DNA from: Chimonanthus salicifolius
Lineage: Eukaryota > Streptophyta > Magnoliopsida > Laurales > Calycanthaceae
Direction of reading: 5' to 3'
Length of the DNA stretch: 64,000 bases
Assembly: GCA_013350335.1 (NCBI GenBank)
Contig: CM023536.1
Location: 13,831,520-13,895,519, forward strand
The position numbers and the translations under genes are program-made. The notes under the pieces are model-generated. The model saw only the letters and a list, made by a program, of their open reading frames with translations, was not told where the DNA came from and searched no databases. This document shows positions 1 to 10,012 of this stretch, in pieces. Positions within the stretch are counted from its first letter, which is position 1. Each line of letters starts with the position of its first letter.

Positions 1-424
1 CTCTCGAACAAAAAAGCTTTGTCGAAGGCCAGTTTATATAGGTTGGGGATGGGCTCATGCTTATACTTAAAGCCCGTATAGGCTCGTTGGGTTCGTACTT
101 AAAAAATAAAAGCACTCAAAAGCCTGAGCTCGGGCCGTCGAACAAAAAATCTTTGTCCAACCTCGTTTATTTATGTTAGACGATGGGCTCATACTTAATT
201 GTGCTGGGGCTTAAAGCTCGAGCCTAACTCGTCGAGCAAAAATCTTTGTCCATGCCCATTTATTAGAATCAGGGTGGACTTTGGCTTTTACTTAAAGCTC
301 GCCAAGGTCAATTGGGCTCATGCTTAAAAATAAACGGGTTTAAAAACCAGAACTTGACCCGCCAAACAAAAAATATTTGTCAAAGCCTGTTTATTTATGT
401 TGAACTCGAACAAATGAACACCTC
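1..424. repeat. Diverged tandem repeats of about 115-130 bp
   Basis: Three to four diverged units, each with a phrase close to GAACAAAAAATCTTTGTC (near 5, 139, 235 and 365) followed by TTTATTTATGTT-like and GGGCTCATGCTTA-like stretches. No coding frame runs through it. It lies outside the segmental duplication and resembles the low-complexity gene-free repeats common in plants. The left edge is cut by the window. Confidence 0.6.
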
Positions 425-427
425 ATA

Positions 428-557
428 GTTTTTACTCTTTTTTTTCAAAAAAATAAAAAAAGGATAAGAATGAAAAAAAAATGAGTTCAACAAGATTTGA
501 ACCTAGGTCATTTACATGGAAAACAAATATCTTTTTCACTAGCTACAATAACTTTAA
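428..557 (-). mobile_element. SINE-like tRNA-derived repeat
   Basis: Read on the minus strand there is an A-box-like TAGCTAGTGAAAAAG, then GGTTCAAATC (B-box-like), then an A-rich tail that appears as T- and A-rich sequence at 428-480. Its upstream end falls at the left edge of the segmental duplication. A second copy is not seen at copy B. Confidence 0.45.
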
Positions 558-599
558 TATGTATGGCAATCACAAAAGTAAATTGGCCACAAATGACTG

Positions 600-2170
600 T
601 AGGTGGAATCCAACACCTTAGGATGACCTTGCCTGGGCATAGTAATCACATTGGTAAATATATTGAAGCCTAAGTGCACCCATGGCAGTCACAGAACCAG
701 ATGAGAAAAACATTGAAAACTGGTATTCTGTCAGGTCAACCAGTCGAGTCCACTGACCCATCGATGAGATAAGACAGACCCGTCTAGGTACTCGACACGT
801 CGATCAGATTGACAAAGGTTCTGGAATGAACACACTGTCATTCGGGGTTGATCTCTAATCGATCGTATTGAGTACACCGACCCATCAGTGGTACAAGACT
901 GACTCATCGAGGTCATCGATACGTCAAGCAAGGTAAATGATGAGTTCTACAACTTAGAACTCTGGGGTACTCTCAAAACCGACCCATCGACGTATAGACC
1001 TATTGAGAGTACCTGGGCCTACCCATCGGTGTACCGACATGTCGACCTGGGTTTGACAAGTTTCTCGACTCGAAACTCTGTCAGCATGGCTTTGCCTCAG
1101 GTCAAGACAGTCGACAAGAACGACATATCGATAATGAGATTGTCGACCCATCGGTAAGATAGACCCATCGAGTGTCGACCCATAGGTGAGATAGACCCAT
1201 CGGTAGTGACCGCTTTCTATCCGTTTGAGTTGCAATTAACGCGCAACAGTTATTTGCAACGACACTTTGCTTGCACCAACCCATCGACCACACCGACCCA
1301 TCGGTGACCCAGATCAGGATTTTTGTGTTTGCCTATATATTCTCCAAAACTTGATGAGTTTGGTTGGACATTTTTTAGAGAACTTTTAATCGAAAAATCC
1401 AAAGGCATTCCCAGAGATCCCACATCCTCTCTATGGACCTTACTTAGGAGAATCATTTTCAATCCAATCATCTTGATTGAGATTAAGAGAGAGAGAGAGA
1501 TAAACCAAGCTTAGGATCAATTTTCATATCCATATCCTAGCAATCCCCCATAGATTGTGATTGCACATACAAAAGGCATATCATCGTCATCGTACGACAT
1601 CGCATTGGAAGAAGTCTAGAAGAAGCACATCGTCTACAAGTGAGTTTACACAAGGCAAGTGCTTCTTAGGTTTGATTTTTTTTTTTTATAAATCAATCTT
1701 GTATAGTGGATAATATAGAGTGATGTACTCTGGAACCACTATAAAAAATAGAAGGACAATGACGTATACTGGGGTAGGTCGAACCTTTCAAAATCTTATA
1801 GAATGGGTGAAATTCCCAGTCAATTGAGATAGGTGAAATTCCTACTCTATTTGTGAGGTTACAAGTCTCCATATAGTGAATTCAGGATAACCCAAGGTTG
1901 AATGAGTCCTTAGAGTTGATGTAGGAGGGTTTACTCCGAACCACTGTAAATATGGTGTTATGGATGTTTGGTCTTTGGTTGTGTGATTGATCTATAATTG
2001 GCACACTTTTGTTATCAAACAATGCATCTTGATTAATTTAATTTATCCGCTGCAAATTTGATAACTAATCAAGGAATTTTTAAAGGACCAACAAATTAGG
2101 AGATTGCCCTATTCACCCCCTTCTAAGGTCAATCTTGGAACCGTATTCTAGCACACTGGGAACTTTCATA
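600..2170 (+). mobile_element. LTR-like dispersed repeat (copy A)
   Basis: Non-coding. The 3' part has the look of a plant retrotransposon LTR end: a phrase close to CTTTACTCCGAACCACTGTA near 1931-1950, an A/T-rich TTAATTTAATTTATC run, then TTCACCCCCTTCTAAGGTC near 2111. The left 700 bases hold about a dozen copies of GACCCATCG-like motifs (about 753-1310). A short GA run lies at 1487-1502. No TSD could be fixed, so the borders are approximate. The partner in copy B is 47996-49565. Confidence 0.5.
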
Positions 2171-2472
2171 CTAGTACACTGCTTACTGCATTGTTTGTGA
2201 CTCAATCTATGTCTAGAGCTTTTATTTGAAGCAAGTTGAGTTGGATGCAAGACCTTTAGATACTTGTTCCCATTTTATTTAGTTTCCAATATGAGAATTT
2301 ATATAAAAGGAAACAAATTAAGAACTAAAGCAAATTTCAAATAAATGAGGTGGAGGGAAAGACTTATAGAGGAACTCAAAAGTTAAAAACCTTGTAAAAA
2401 ATGTCAGACAATAACTTAGAATTTTTAAACTCATGAAAGTAACTACAAAAGAATTTGAACTACATCCACCTA

Positions 2473-2837
2473 TCAGTGAGATCCATCTTCTTGGTGATGA
2501 AGTTGTTCATGCATGTTTTTTTCCTGGAGGATCACATCAGCATCCACTTCTTTCTCTAGGATATCATTTGCACTAATGGGGCCTTGAGTAGAATCATGAA
2601 CTTCTTGTATTTCAATTTGAGGAAGACTAGTCATTTGTGGGGATTGGGATATGGAAGTAGGGATCACATCAGCATCCACTTCTTTCTCTAGGATATCATT
2701 TGCACTAATGGGGCCTTGAGTAGAATCATGAACTTCTATTTCAATTTGAGGAAGACTAGTTATTTGTGGGGATTGGGATATGGAAGTAGGGACTAAGGTT
2801 TGGGGATCACTCGACCCTTGCTCTTCTCCTGCTTCTC
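2473..2837 (-). CDS. Terminal exon of an unidentified gene (copy A)
   Basis: An open frame of 120 codons plus TGA follows a good acceptor (TTCTTTGCAG, minus strand, exon starting at 2837). The protein end is acidic and Gln/Ser-rich, with a 44- and a 43-residue near-identical repeat containing PTSISQSPQ, LPQIEI, VHDSTQGPISANDIL and EKEVDAD. The repeat comes from a 132-bp tandem duplication that kept the frame: one unit lacks exactly one codon relative to the other. In copy B the exon has one unit and is also open (78 codons). Frame keeping across indels supports real coding. I do not recognise the family. Upstream exons are uncertain; 3177-3385 is one candidate. Confidence 0.5.
2529..2789. repeat. 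132-bp tandem duplication inside an exon
   Basis: Two units starting at 2529 and 2661, the second 129 bp; the difference is 3 nt, so the reading frame is intact. Copy B has a single unit (about 49951-50087), so the extra unit was gained in A or lost in B after the segmental duplication. Confidence 0.9.
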
Positions 2838-3019
2838 CTGCAAAGAATTAGCAATGGTAAAATAATTATTATTGAAATGTCAAAACCCTAAACCCTACGT
2901 CTCATAAGATAAAAGAAGTTTTTACCCAATTTACAATTACAAAAATATAACGATCACTTATGCACTTGGGAAACCAATCCGTGTTTTTAAGTGTTAAAAA
3001 AGTGTAGAGATTAAAAATC

Positions 3020-3190
3020 CCCCCGTGGGTTAGTTCGGATGGTTATCTCCTGTCTTAGGAAGCAAGAAGTGTCAGGGTCGAATCCCATGGACTAACCTTG
3101 GAGATGCCTTATGAGATAGAGGTACCACCTGTGGGGGTGTTAGTAGGACTGCATCTGAGGTTTCCCACACGTAAATTCAAAATAAATAAA
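3020..3190 (+). mobile_element. tRNA-derived SINE, family 1 (copy A)
   Basis: RNA polymerase III promoter elements are visible: A box TTAGTTCGGATGG at 3030-3042 and B box GGTCGAATCC at 3076-3085 (one T short of the canonical form). The element ends in an A-rich AAATAAATAAATAAA tail. The partner copy at 50424-50597 has a better B box, so insertion predates the duplication. Confidence 0.8.
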
Positions 3191-3385
3191 TAAATTTAGT
3201 TATGAAGTTTTTGGAGTATAAAATTATAGAATCAATATCAATTTTGATGGACTGCATACTCATGTTGAAACCTTTTAAATACTCTTCACCTTCCTCATTG
3301 ATACGGGTCATGCTTACATGCAATGGGTTATCATTGTATTGTACATAACTAGGGTTGTTAGAATTTCTAAATTTCACTTGCAGGT
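3177..3385 (-). pseudogene. Possible upstream exon of the unidentified gene
   Basis: The minus strand has an open frame of 66 codons with protein-like content (RNSNNPSYVQYNDNP, MTRINEEGEEYLKGF). A potential GT donor follows the segment NDNPLH. In copy B the same stretch has an in-frame TAA and small indels, so it is not kept open there. It lies 5' of the 2473-2837 exon on the same strand, with SINE 1 between them. The link between the two is inference. Confidence 0.3.
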
Positions 3386-3389
3386 TAGT

Positions 3390-4596
3390 AGTTTATCCCT
3401 CGTCATTTGCAGCAAATTTAAAATCTCAATTTCTAGGGTAAGATCTTTTCATAGTAAAATTTTATAATATTTTAGATGTATGAAATAATGTATGACAAAA
3501 TAAAACTAATATAAAAATATAAAAAAATATCCAATGAGTTTAGTGAGTTGTAACCATTGGATCAGCCAACACAAATACATCAACCTATTGGATTGTCCTA
3601 CCTATAGGCTCCATTTTGTAGTGAAAAGAGGCATATGCATGTCTATGTGTGTAAAGTATTTGTTACAAATAGGGCAAGAACATGTCCATGAAGTGATGCA
3701 TGAATCTAAACAAGAGATGTGGATGGGTTGAATTTGAATTAAACTTCATTAGAATTTGTACTCAATTCATATTGACAGATTGGTTTAAGTTTTAGATATC
3801 TACAACACTAAAATATTGGCATTCTCTTCAATGGAAAAAAAAATTGACTAAAAAGAACTCCACTTTCATAAATCTTATATATAGTAAAAGTTAGGAAACA
3901 AAAAAAAAAAATAATATAAATGTACAAGAGAGAAAGATAATGTAAAAGGAAGGCACAAAAAGTGTCAAACAATGCAAAATAATAGAACCTACAATTTAAA
4001 TAGTGTCACATACGTGACAATATTTCCTAATTCTGAGTATAATAGGTAAAATGGTAAAGTATATGAAGATGACTGTTAGGGTTTTTTTTCTTCATATATT
4101 TTAATAGATAACATAATTATTAACAATTATAAATTGTTTATATTGCTTGCAACCTAAGTTAACATGCTAATGGACTCGGATATGCTAGATCTTTAGATTT
4201 GGATCCTTTAAAGTTTGCATCAACCTATTCATCTTGAGTCAAACATTTAAAATGTTGAATATCTATTTACATCCCTAGTTCAAACTCGTAGATCTCATCT
4301 GATACTAGATGTCATACAAATAAAATAAATCACAAGGCCTTTTATTCACATATTGTAACTAGAAGATGAATTGCAAATGTTTAATTTGTAAACTTTCCTT
4401 AGATGGCTGAATTTGGTCGGTTCTGCATTCCAAAATGTTAGCTTCATTTTAATGAAAGTGAAATAAATATGGTGAAATGATCATCCACACATTGGTGTTC
4501 TGGTATCACTTTGTATACTTTAGGCATTTGGCGATCGGTTGTTCTCGTATTACTTTGTATACTTAGGCATTGGGCCCACAAAATGAGACAATGGTA
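3390..4596. other. AT-rich intergenic, no gene seen
   Basis: Matches copy B 50820-52004 closely along its length. It contains homopolymer A runs (3830-3845, 3900-3912). No frame, RNA gene or terminal-repeat structure was found. Confidence 0.6.
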
Positions 4597-5183
4597 GTTT
4601 TTTTTTTTTTAATAATTGGTGAGTATATCATTTAGAGAGGGGCTACCTGAAAAAAACAGGACAACGGGGCCACAGTCCAAGCCTAGAGCAAACAAGAAGG
4701 TCAGGAAGGACAAAATCCACCAAGAAAAAATAAAATGCAAAAGGCCAACTAGGAAAGGAAGACAAAAGAAATTAACTATAAAAGAACTGTATAAAGTTAC
4801 GGAAAGACACCATCAATGACCAATCAGTGTTTTGAGCATTAACCATATCAACAAGCCAACCCCATAGCCATACGATGTGATGTTTGTCTTCTTTCTTTGA
4901 AGGGTAGAGAGGTGGAAAGTCAATATGATTGAATTGGGCTGCAATGGAGGCAGTAAAAATTTGGAGAGGCCACACCTTTGCCTGGATGGTGAAAAATGGA
5001 GCAAGATCAGGATGACGGTAGTGAAACCCAACATCATAGAGCTTAGTAGATAATTCATTTCGTCAATTGGATGCTGAAGAAATCTTCTATCTTAGCTCAT
5101 TTTATCAGAACAGGCACACCAAACCTTATTAGCATAGTTCCATTCAATAGTTGTATCATCTGCGCTGTTACAGAGGCTACAAA
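4597..5183 (-). mobile_element. L1-type LINE 3' end fragment (copy A)
   Basis: On the minus strand the sequence ends in poly(A) (T run at 4597-4611). Upstream of that it encodes a degenerate L1 C-terminus: a zf-RVT-type cysteine motif ICSLCNSADDTT, then NYANKVWCACSDK, then hydrophobic segments ending near GLDCGPVVLF. Stops interrupt the frame. The fragment is split at the codons before ICSLC by the LTR element at 5184-7883 and continues at 7889. The 3' half is shared with copy B, so the LINE predates the duplication. Confidence 0.75.
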
Positions 5184-6091
5184 TGTTGGGATTGTGTGAC
5201 TCTAATTCACAATCCTAATTTGGGTAGGACTCCAAATTAATAGTGACTAATATTAAGAAAGAGACCTACACGGGTTCTTTTTGAAGAAACAAAATCATTC
5301 GGGGCAGCAAGAATATCTCTGGCTTGATCAGGGTGTGCATTAATATGGAATGCAGATTGGCTGGTGCGATCTATAACTATCTAATACAGCAACGTGGAGG
5401 CTTTTGCATTAGTTGTTTGCCATATTGATCTCATATGTGCATATGAGATGGTAAGACTTACACGTCAATTCCCATATTCAAGTTGTAATTGAATATGGCA
5501 AGTCACCGATAAAGAATCTATAAAGAGGAACTCTGGACAGTGTGTTTGAAAGTAATACACGGCAGAGAAGATGTAGCCGAGATAGAGAGGAGGCACAGTG
5601 AAGGGCCTTTTGGCCTTTTGATGGTACACGTGGTGATGACATCTTGGTTATACGAGTAAATAGGCTTCAGAAGGACGTGCCCGGATTGATTGTTGCAACC
5701 CATTGGAGTCCTAACCTCACGTTCGTGAAGCATTGTCGGGATGTGCTCGTAAAACGCAGGAAGCGTAGAGGGAGCAACACAGAAGTTGGGTTCTTAGGTA
5801 TAAGAGAGATTCACATCAACTGAAAGGTGATGTCGATGTGTTGTATATATGGGTGTACAAGGGAATCGGGACTTCGGGTTATATATGGGTGTATAAGGGA
5901 ATCGGGACTTCGGGTTGGGCTCTAGACTCAAGGGAGTCATTATGTACATGTATCTTTCTCTTTCATATAGTGAATATTCTGTCGCTCCATGGACGTAGGC
6001 CAAGTGGGCCGAACCACGTTAAATCTCTTGTGTTTGCTTGTGCTTATTTTTTCCTTTCCATATCTTGTTTATTCTACTATAAGAACTAACA
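5184..6091 (+). repeat. 5' LTR of the non-autonomous element
   Basis: 908 bp, TG...CA ends. It carries an internal tandem duplication of about 36 bp (unit around TATATGGGTGTACAAGG, 5845-5917) that is single in the 3' LTR. Confidence 0.92.
5518..5525 (+). promoter_or_regulatory. Putative TATA box in 5' LTR
   Basis: CTATAAAG, followed by AGGAACTCTGG. The same motif is present at the equivalent place in the 3' LTR. Position inside the LTR fits a retrotransposon promoter; assignment is by motif only. Confidence 0.4.
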
Positions 6092-6093
6092 AA

Positions 6094-6104
6094 TGGTATC
6101 AGAG
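6094..6104 (+). other. Primer binding site, initiator tRNA-Met type
   Basis: TGGTATCAGAG begins three bases after the 5' LTR. It is the standard complement of the plant initiator tRNA-Met 3' end used to prime minus-strand synthesis. Confidence 0.85.
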
Positions 6105-6983
6105 TTTTGGTTGGAGACTAGGAACTCGTGGGTAAACAGAAAGGAATTGGAGCCAGGCACCAAGAAAGGTTTCTGCAAACAGCAGAAAAGAACGGTGAAA
6201 GTTGCAGCATATACAAACGTGCACAGAGGACAGATCTATGGAAGATCGGCAACAGTTTGTGAAGTTGGGGTTTGCGTTATACCGTGTGCAAGGTTGCAGA
6301 CTACTGTCTGCAAGTGGATCTGTGCATGCTATATACTCTTTTACAGCAGAGAGCAGACAGAGGAAGAGGGTTGGCTTGGGTTCTATTGAAAGCAGATCGG
6401 TAAAGGGCAGTGTTTGTGAGAAGCGGCTGGAAGGAGAAACAGTAGCATGGGCTTTTTTGTATATGCATGTATTGTGAACACGACAGTGTCCTAATGCAAA
6501 TATAACATTGCAAAGACGGTACTGACTGCAGATCGGCCAGGCTGAGTACAGGATAGTAGAGAAGAATACTGTGCGGTGAACTACATCTCAGCGCCAAGAC
6601 TGAGAGATTTGCGTTGCAGCAGAGGCTAGCTTTTTGATATACACGTTGCATATCATCAAAGAGAAGGGGTTTCTAGAAATTGCATCAGTTACAAGTGGCA
6701 GGGCAAGGAGCAGTAAAGATTCCAATGGTACAGATCTGTTGTTCTCAAGAGAAGGGCTTGACGTGCACACGAGAAAACAAGCCAGGAGTAGGAGGTTGGC
6801 AACCAAGCAAGTAGTGATGGAACGTGCACGAAGAAAGCAACATAGAACACAGTTCTTTGTTGAGTGAAGAACTGCAACTCCAGGTGGAGCATGGTCGGGA
6901 GCGGCTAGTGTGCATAGAGGTGTAAAATTGCATGTGCAGTAGAGGACGGTGTCTCAGTTTGCTCCTGAGGATTGATTAATTCT

Positions 6984-6998
6984 CACAAAGGTGGAGAT
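6984..6998 (+). other. Polypurine tract
   Basis: CACAAAGGTGGAGAT immediately before the 3' LTR. The copia element at 36749-40874 has a closely similar AAGGTGGAGAT at the same place, which suggests this element borrows copia machinery. Confidence 0.8.
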
Positions 6999-7883
6999 TG
7001 TTGGGATTGTGTGACTCTAATTCACAATCCTAATTTGGGTATGACTCCTAATTAATAGTGACTAATATTAAGAAAGAGAAATACACGGGCTGTTTTCGAA
7101 GAAACAAAATCATTCGGGGCAGCAAGAATATCTCTGGCTTGATCAGGGTGTGCATAAATATGGAATGCAGATTGGCTAGTGAGATCTAGAACTATCTAAT
7201 ACAGCAACGTGGAGGCTTTTGTATTAGTTGTTTGCCATATTGATCTCATAGTGCATATGAGATGGTAAGACTTACACGTCAGTTCCCATATTCAAGTTGT
7301 AATTGAATATGGCAAGTTACGGCAGCACTGATGAAGCATCTATAAAGAGGAACTCTGGACAGTGTGTTTGAAAGTAATATACGACAGAGAAGATGTAGCT
7401 AAGATAGAGAGGAGGCACGGTGAAGGGCCTTCTGGCCTTTTGATAGTACACGTGGTGATTGCATCTTGGCCATACGGGTAAAGAGGCTTCTGAAGGATGT
7501 GCCTAGGTTTATTGTTGCAACCCATTGGAGTCGCAACCTCACGTTCGTGAAGCATTGTCGGGATATGTTCGTAGAACGCATGAAGCGTAGAGGGAGCAAC
7601 ATAGAAGTTGGGTTCACTATTCTGAGTATGAGAGAGATTCACATCAACTGAGAGGTGACGTTGGTGTGTTGTATATATGGATGAACAAGGGGCTCGGGAC
7701 TTCGGGTTTGAACTCTAAACTAAAGGGAGTCATTATGTACATGTATCTTTCTCTTTTATATAGTGAATATTCTGTCGCTCCATGGACGTAGGCCAAGTGG
7801 GCTGAACCACGTTAAATCTCTTGTATTTGCTTGTGCTTATTTTTTCCGTTCGATTTTTGTTTATTCCGCTGTAAGCGCTAACA
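6999..7883 (+). repeat. 3' LTR of the non-autonomous element
   Basis: 885 bp, aligned end to end with 5184-6091 apart from the 36-bp unit and scattered substitutions. Confidence 0.92.
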
Positions 7884-7888
7884 ACAAA

Positions 7889-8010
7889 TGGGATTGATAT
7901 TGAGCCCAATAGCCGTCAGCTTGTCCCCCATTGCTAAAATAAAATTGTCCCAATGATAGAATGCTTAAGATGTCGGATTTTGATATATCTCAAAGTATGT
8001 AAAAGATGTT
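7889..8010 (-). mobile_element. LINE fragment, continuation upstream of the LTR insertion
   Basis: On the minus strand this reads into the zf-RVT motif of 4597-5183 across the ACAAA target site (LLGSISIPF is adjacent to the insertion). The 5' end of the fragment is not clear. Copy B lacks this part. Confidence 0.55.
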
Positions 8011-8861
8011 GATCTAGATTACATGAATTGAATCTCAATAATTTGACAAGAATTTGCGTCCTTTAAGCTATAACGATGAAGATCTGAAGATTTGAAATTG
8101 ATATACACCTTGGAACCCTTTCGATTGATGAAATGGATTATTGTTACGAATTTAGACACTTGAAAACAGCCACTCAGATTGACCCACGAGTTTTTTCTCT
8201 CCTCTATATTTCATGGAATTCCCAATGGTTGCATTGTAAGTTAAGACAAGAACCCTAAGTCTCTGTTTATAATATTCTAGTTTCTTCCCATTAAAATCTC
8301 TAAAGATTTGCCACTAGAATAGTTTTCTAAATAAGATTGATAAAACTTAGAATCCAAGTTTTACCATAAATAAGAATTTCAATTTACAGAGTCTTACATA
8401 TTGCCAAGAAAGCCACTAAAGTGGTCCATCGACCACTCACATAAGAATATTTCAGGGAGCCAAAGAAATCAACATTCAACTTTCGAATGACTGTAACCGA
8501 CTGGTACACCTCAATTTTTGGACCAATATAGTTGTCCAAGTCATTTAGATTTTTACGGATGCTAACAGTTTTTAGAAGTTAATTTCTCAGTTATATTACT
8601 CTTTTATATGATGTAGAGTAGAGTCTTCAACTAGTTGGGGTTTATTATAATTTTTTCCAATTGTAATATAGAATATACGATAATAAATACTTATTGTAAA
8701 TGTAATCTCAAATAACATATAACATATGATTCAAATTATCAGGGGAATGTAAATGGCATGCAGTAATTTGAAAGGAGAGAAATGCATTTGCAAGCATGTG
8801 TATAGGAAGGAACATTTAACTGATTGATTCAAGAAACTTAGAATGAAAGGTAATTAAATTT
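8011..8861. other. AT-rich intergenic, no gene seen
   Basis: From 8124 on it matches copy B from 52458. No coding frame or repeat ends recognised. Confidence 0.5.
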
Positions 8862-9136
8862 GAGTCGGGTTTTAATCCAACCTGCATGACCCAAACTGAG
8901 AAATCAATGGGTTTGGGTTATGTCTTATATATCTCGGGTCGGGTTGGGTTGGGAAAAATAAATCCGGATGAAATTCGGGTCGGGTTGGGTTAAGAAATTT
9001 AAAAGCAATCCAAACCGACCCGAATGCACCAAGTTATAAAACAACACTCGGATTGAGTCGGGTCGGGTTCAATAATTTTTGACATGGGTTGGGTTGGGTT
9101 TATTGAAACCTAACCTGACCCGAGTTTCAGCCCTAG
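8862..9136. mobile_element. GGGTCGGGTT-rich MITE, hAT-like (copy A)
   Basis: Dense GGGTCGGGTTGGGTT and its complement ACCCGACCC, typical of a large class of plant hAT MITEs. The right end CAGCCCTAG reads as the terminal TAGGGCTG on the other strand; the left end is degenerate. Its right end supplies the read-through stop codon of the adjoining NPF gene. Confidence 0.55.
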
Positions 9137-10012
9137 TCTTTTCTATTGAATACCACTAAATGATGATCAAAACTTGATGTAAACATACCTTGATCTGGCA
9201 TGCCATTTTTAGGTGAGGAAGTTGCTCTTTCAGAGGCAGTTCTGAATTGAGATTGGACTGTAGCCAGTGGTTGCTTGTATCTGGTTGAAACGAAGGTAAA
9301 TAGAAGCAAAAACACAAATGATATTACTGATAATTCCCAAAAATACAAGTCAAAGCGACTGGTGTTCACTGTTCCTTGGAACCATCCTGTTGCATTTGCT
9401 GTTGATCTAACTAGAAGAGCACCAAGAAAGCATCCTGCTACATATACACTCTCCCAATATGTACGCTCAAACATCTTCAATGAGTCTGGAACATGTTTTA
9501 TAAAAAAATCTTTAATGCCTTCGTCAATTAGTCCATCCATTACTCCAATTAGGAAAAATTGAGGAAGTAGCCAGAAGACTCTCATAGGAACGATATCATC
9601 GACGATATCTGCTTCGTGCTTCTCATAAATATTCAACCTCTTCCTCTCTACTAGAGCAGCAACTATGCAGGAAAATGTAGAGAAGAACATTCCCACCCAA
9701 ATTCGTGCTTTAGGAGAAATGTTATCATTTTCTTCTTTTTGTGTGATCAATTTTTTCACCAATGGTAGACATAGGTATTTGGTTGCTAGCTTAGAAGCGC
9801 CAGTGAATACTGAAAGGGATGTAACAGGAAAATTTATGTTGGAGTAGAGTCTTCGATCCATGCTGTATGCTTGCTCAAAGAAAAATGCATATGGTGTCAC
9901 CAATTGGAACCCATAAGCTAAAAAAGTGATCCAAATAGGAAACATGCCAAACAAAATCTTAACATCAACCACATCCATTTCTGGGCATCTTCCTATAGCC
10001 GTATCTAGAAAC
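9133..10012 (-). CDS. NPF copy A exon 4
   Basis: Acceptor GTAAGCAG, first codon split as AG/G (Arg264). Encodes the C-terminal half from RFLDTAIGRCPEMDVVDVK to a TAG at 9133-9135. The tail after KNGMPDQ is not NPF-like and ends inside a MITE terminus; a GTATGT donor there offers an alternative end. Confidence 0.8.

Larger units (their letters stand above)
5184..7883 (+). mobile_element. Non-autonomous LTR retrotransposon (LARD/TRIM-like)
   Basis: A complete element: two LTRs starting TGTTGGGATTGTGTGACTC and ending CTAACA, flanked by a perfect 5-bp target duplication ACAAA (5179-5183 and 7884-7888). The internal region is only 907 bp, starts with an initiator-Met primer site and ends with a polypurine tract. 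It holds no gag or pol homology; the small frames inside are not protein-like. It must be mobilised in trans. It sits in the LINE fragment. The LTRs differ by many substitutions, so the insertion is not recent. Confidence 0.92.

Noticed and set aside
954..1293. Overlapping minus-strand frames rich in HRWVG and TDGS
   Set aside because: They are translations of the GACCCATCG motif cluster and appear in several frames at once; no protein domain.
2883..2896. AAACCCTAAACCCTA telomere-like box
   Set aside because: Only two units, common by chance and in plant promoters; no array and no promoter context identified.
3030..3085. Possible tRNA gene from the A and B boxes
   Set aside because: No cloverleaf or acceptor stem; the boxes belong to a SINE with an A-rich tail. 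The same holds at 10318 and 15430.
6092..6998. Several open frames in the interior of the 2.7-kb LTR element
   Set aside because: Short, overlapping on both strands, no gag or pol motif; the interior reads as non-coding.
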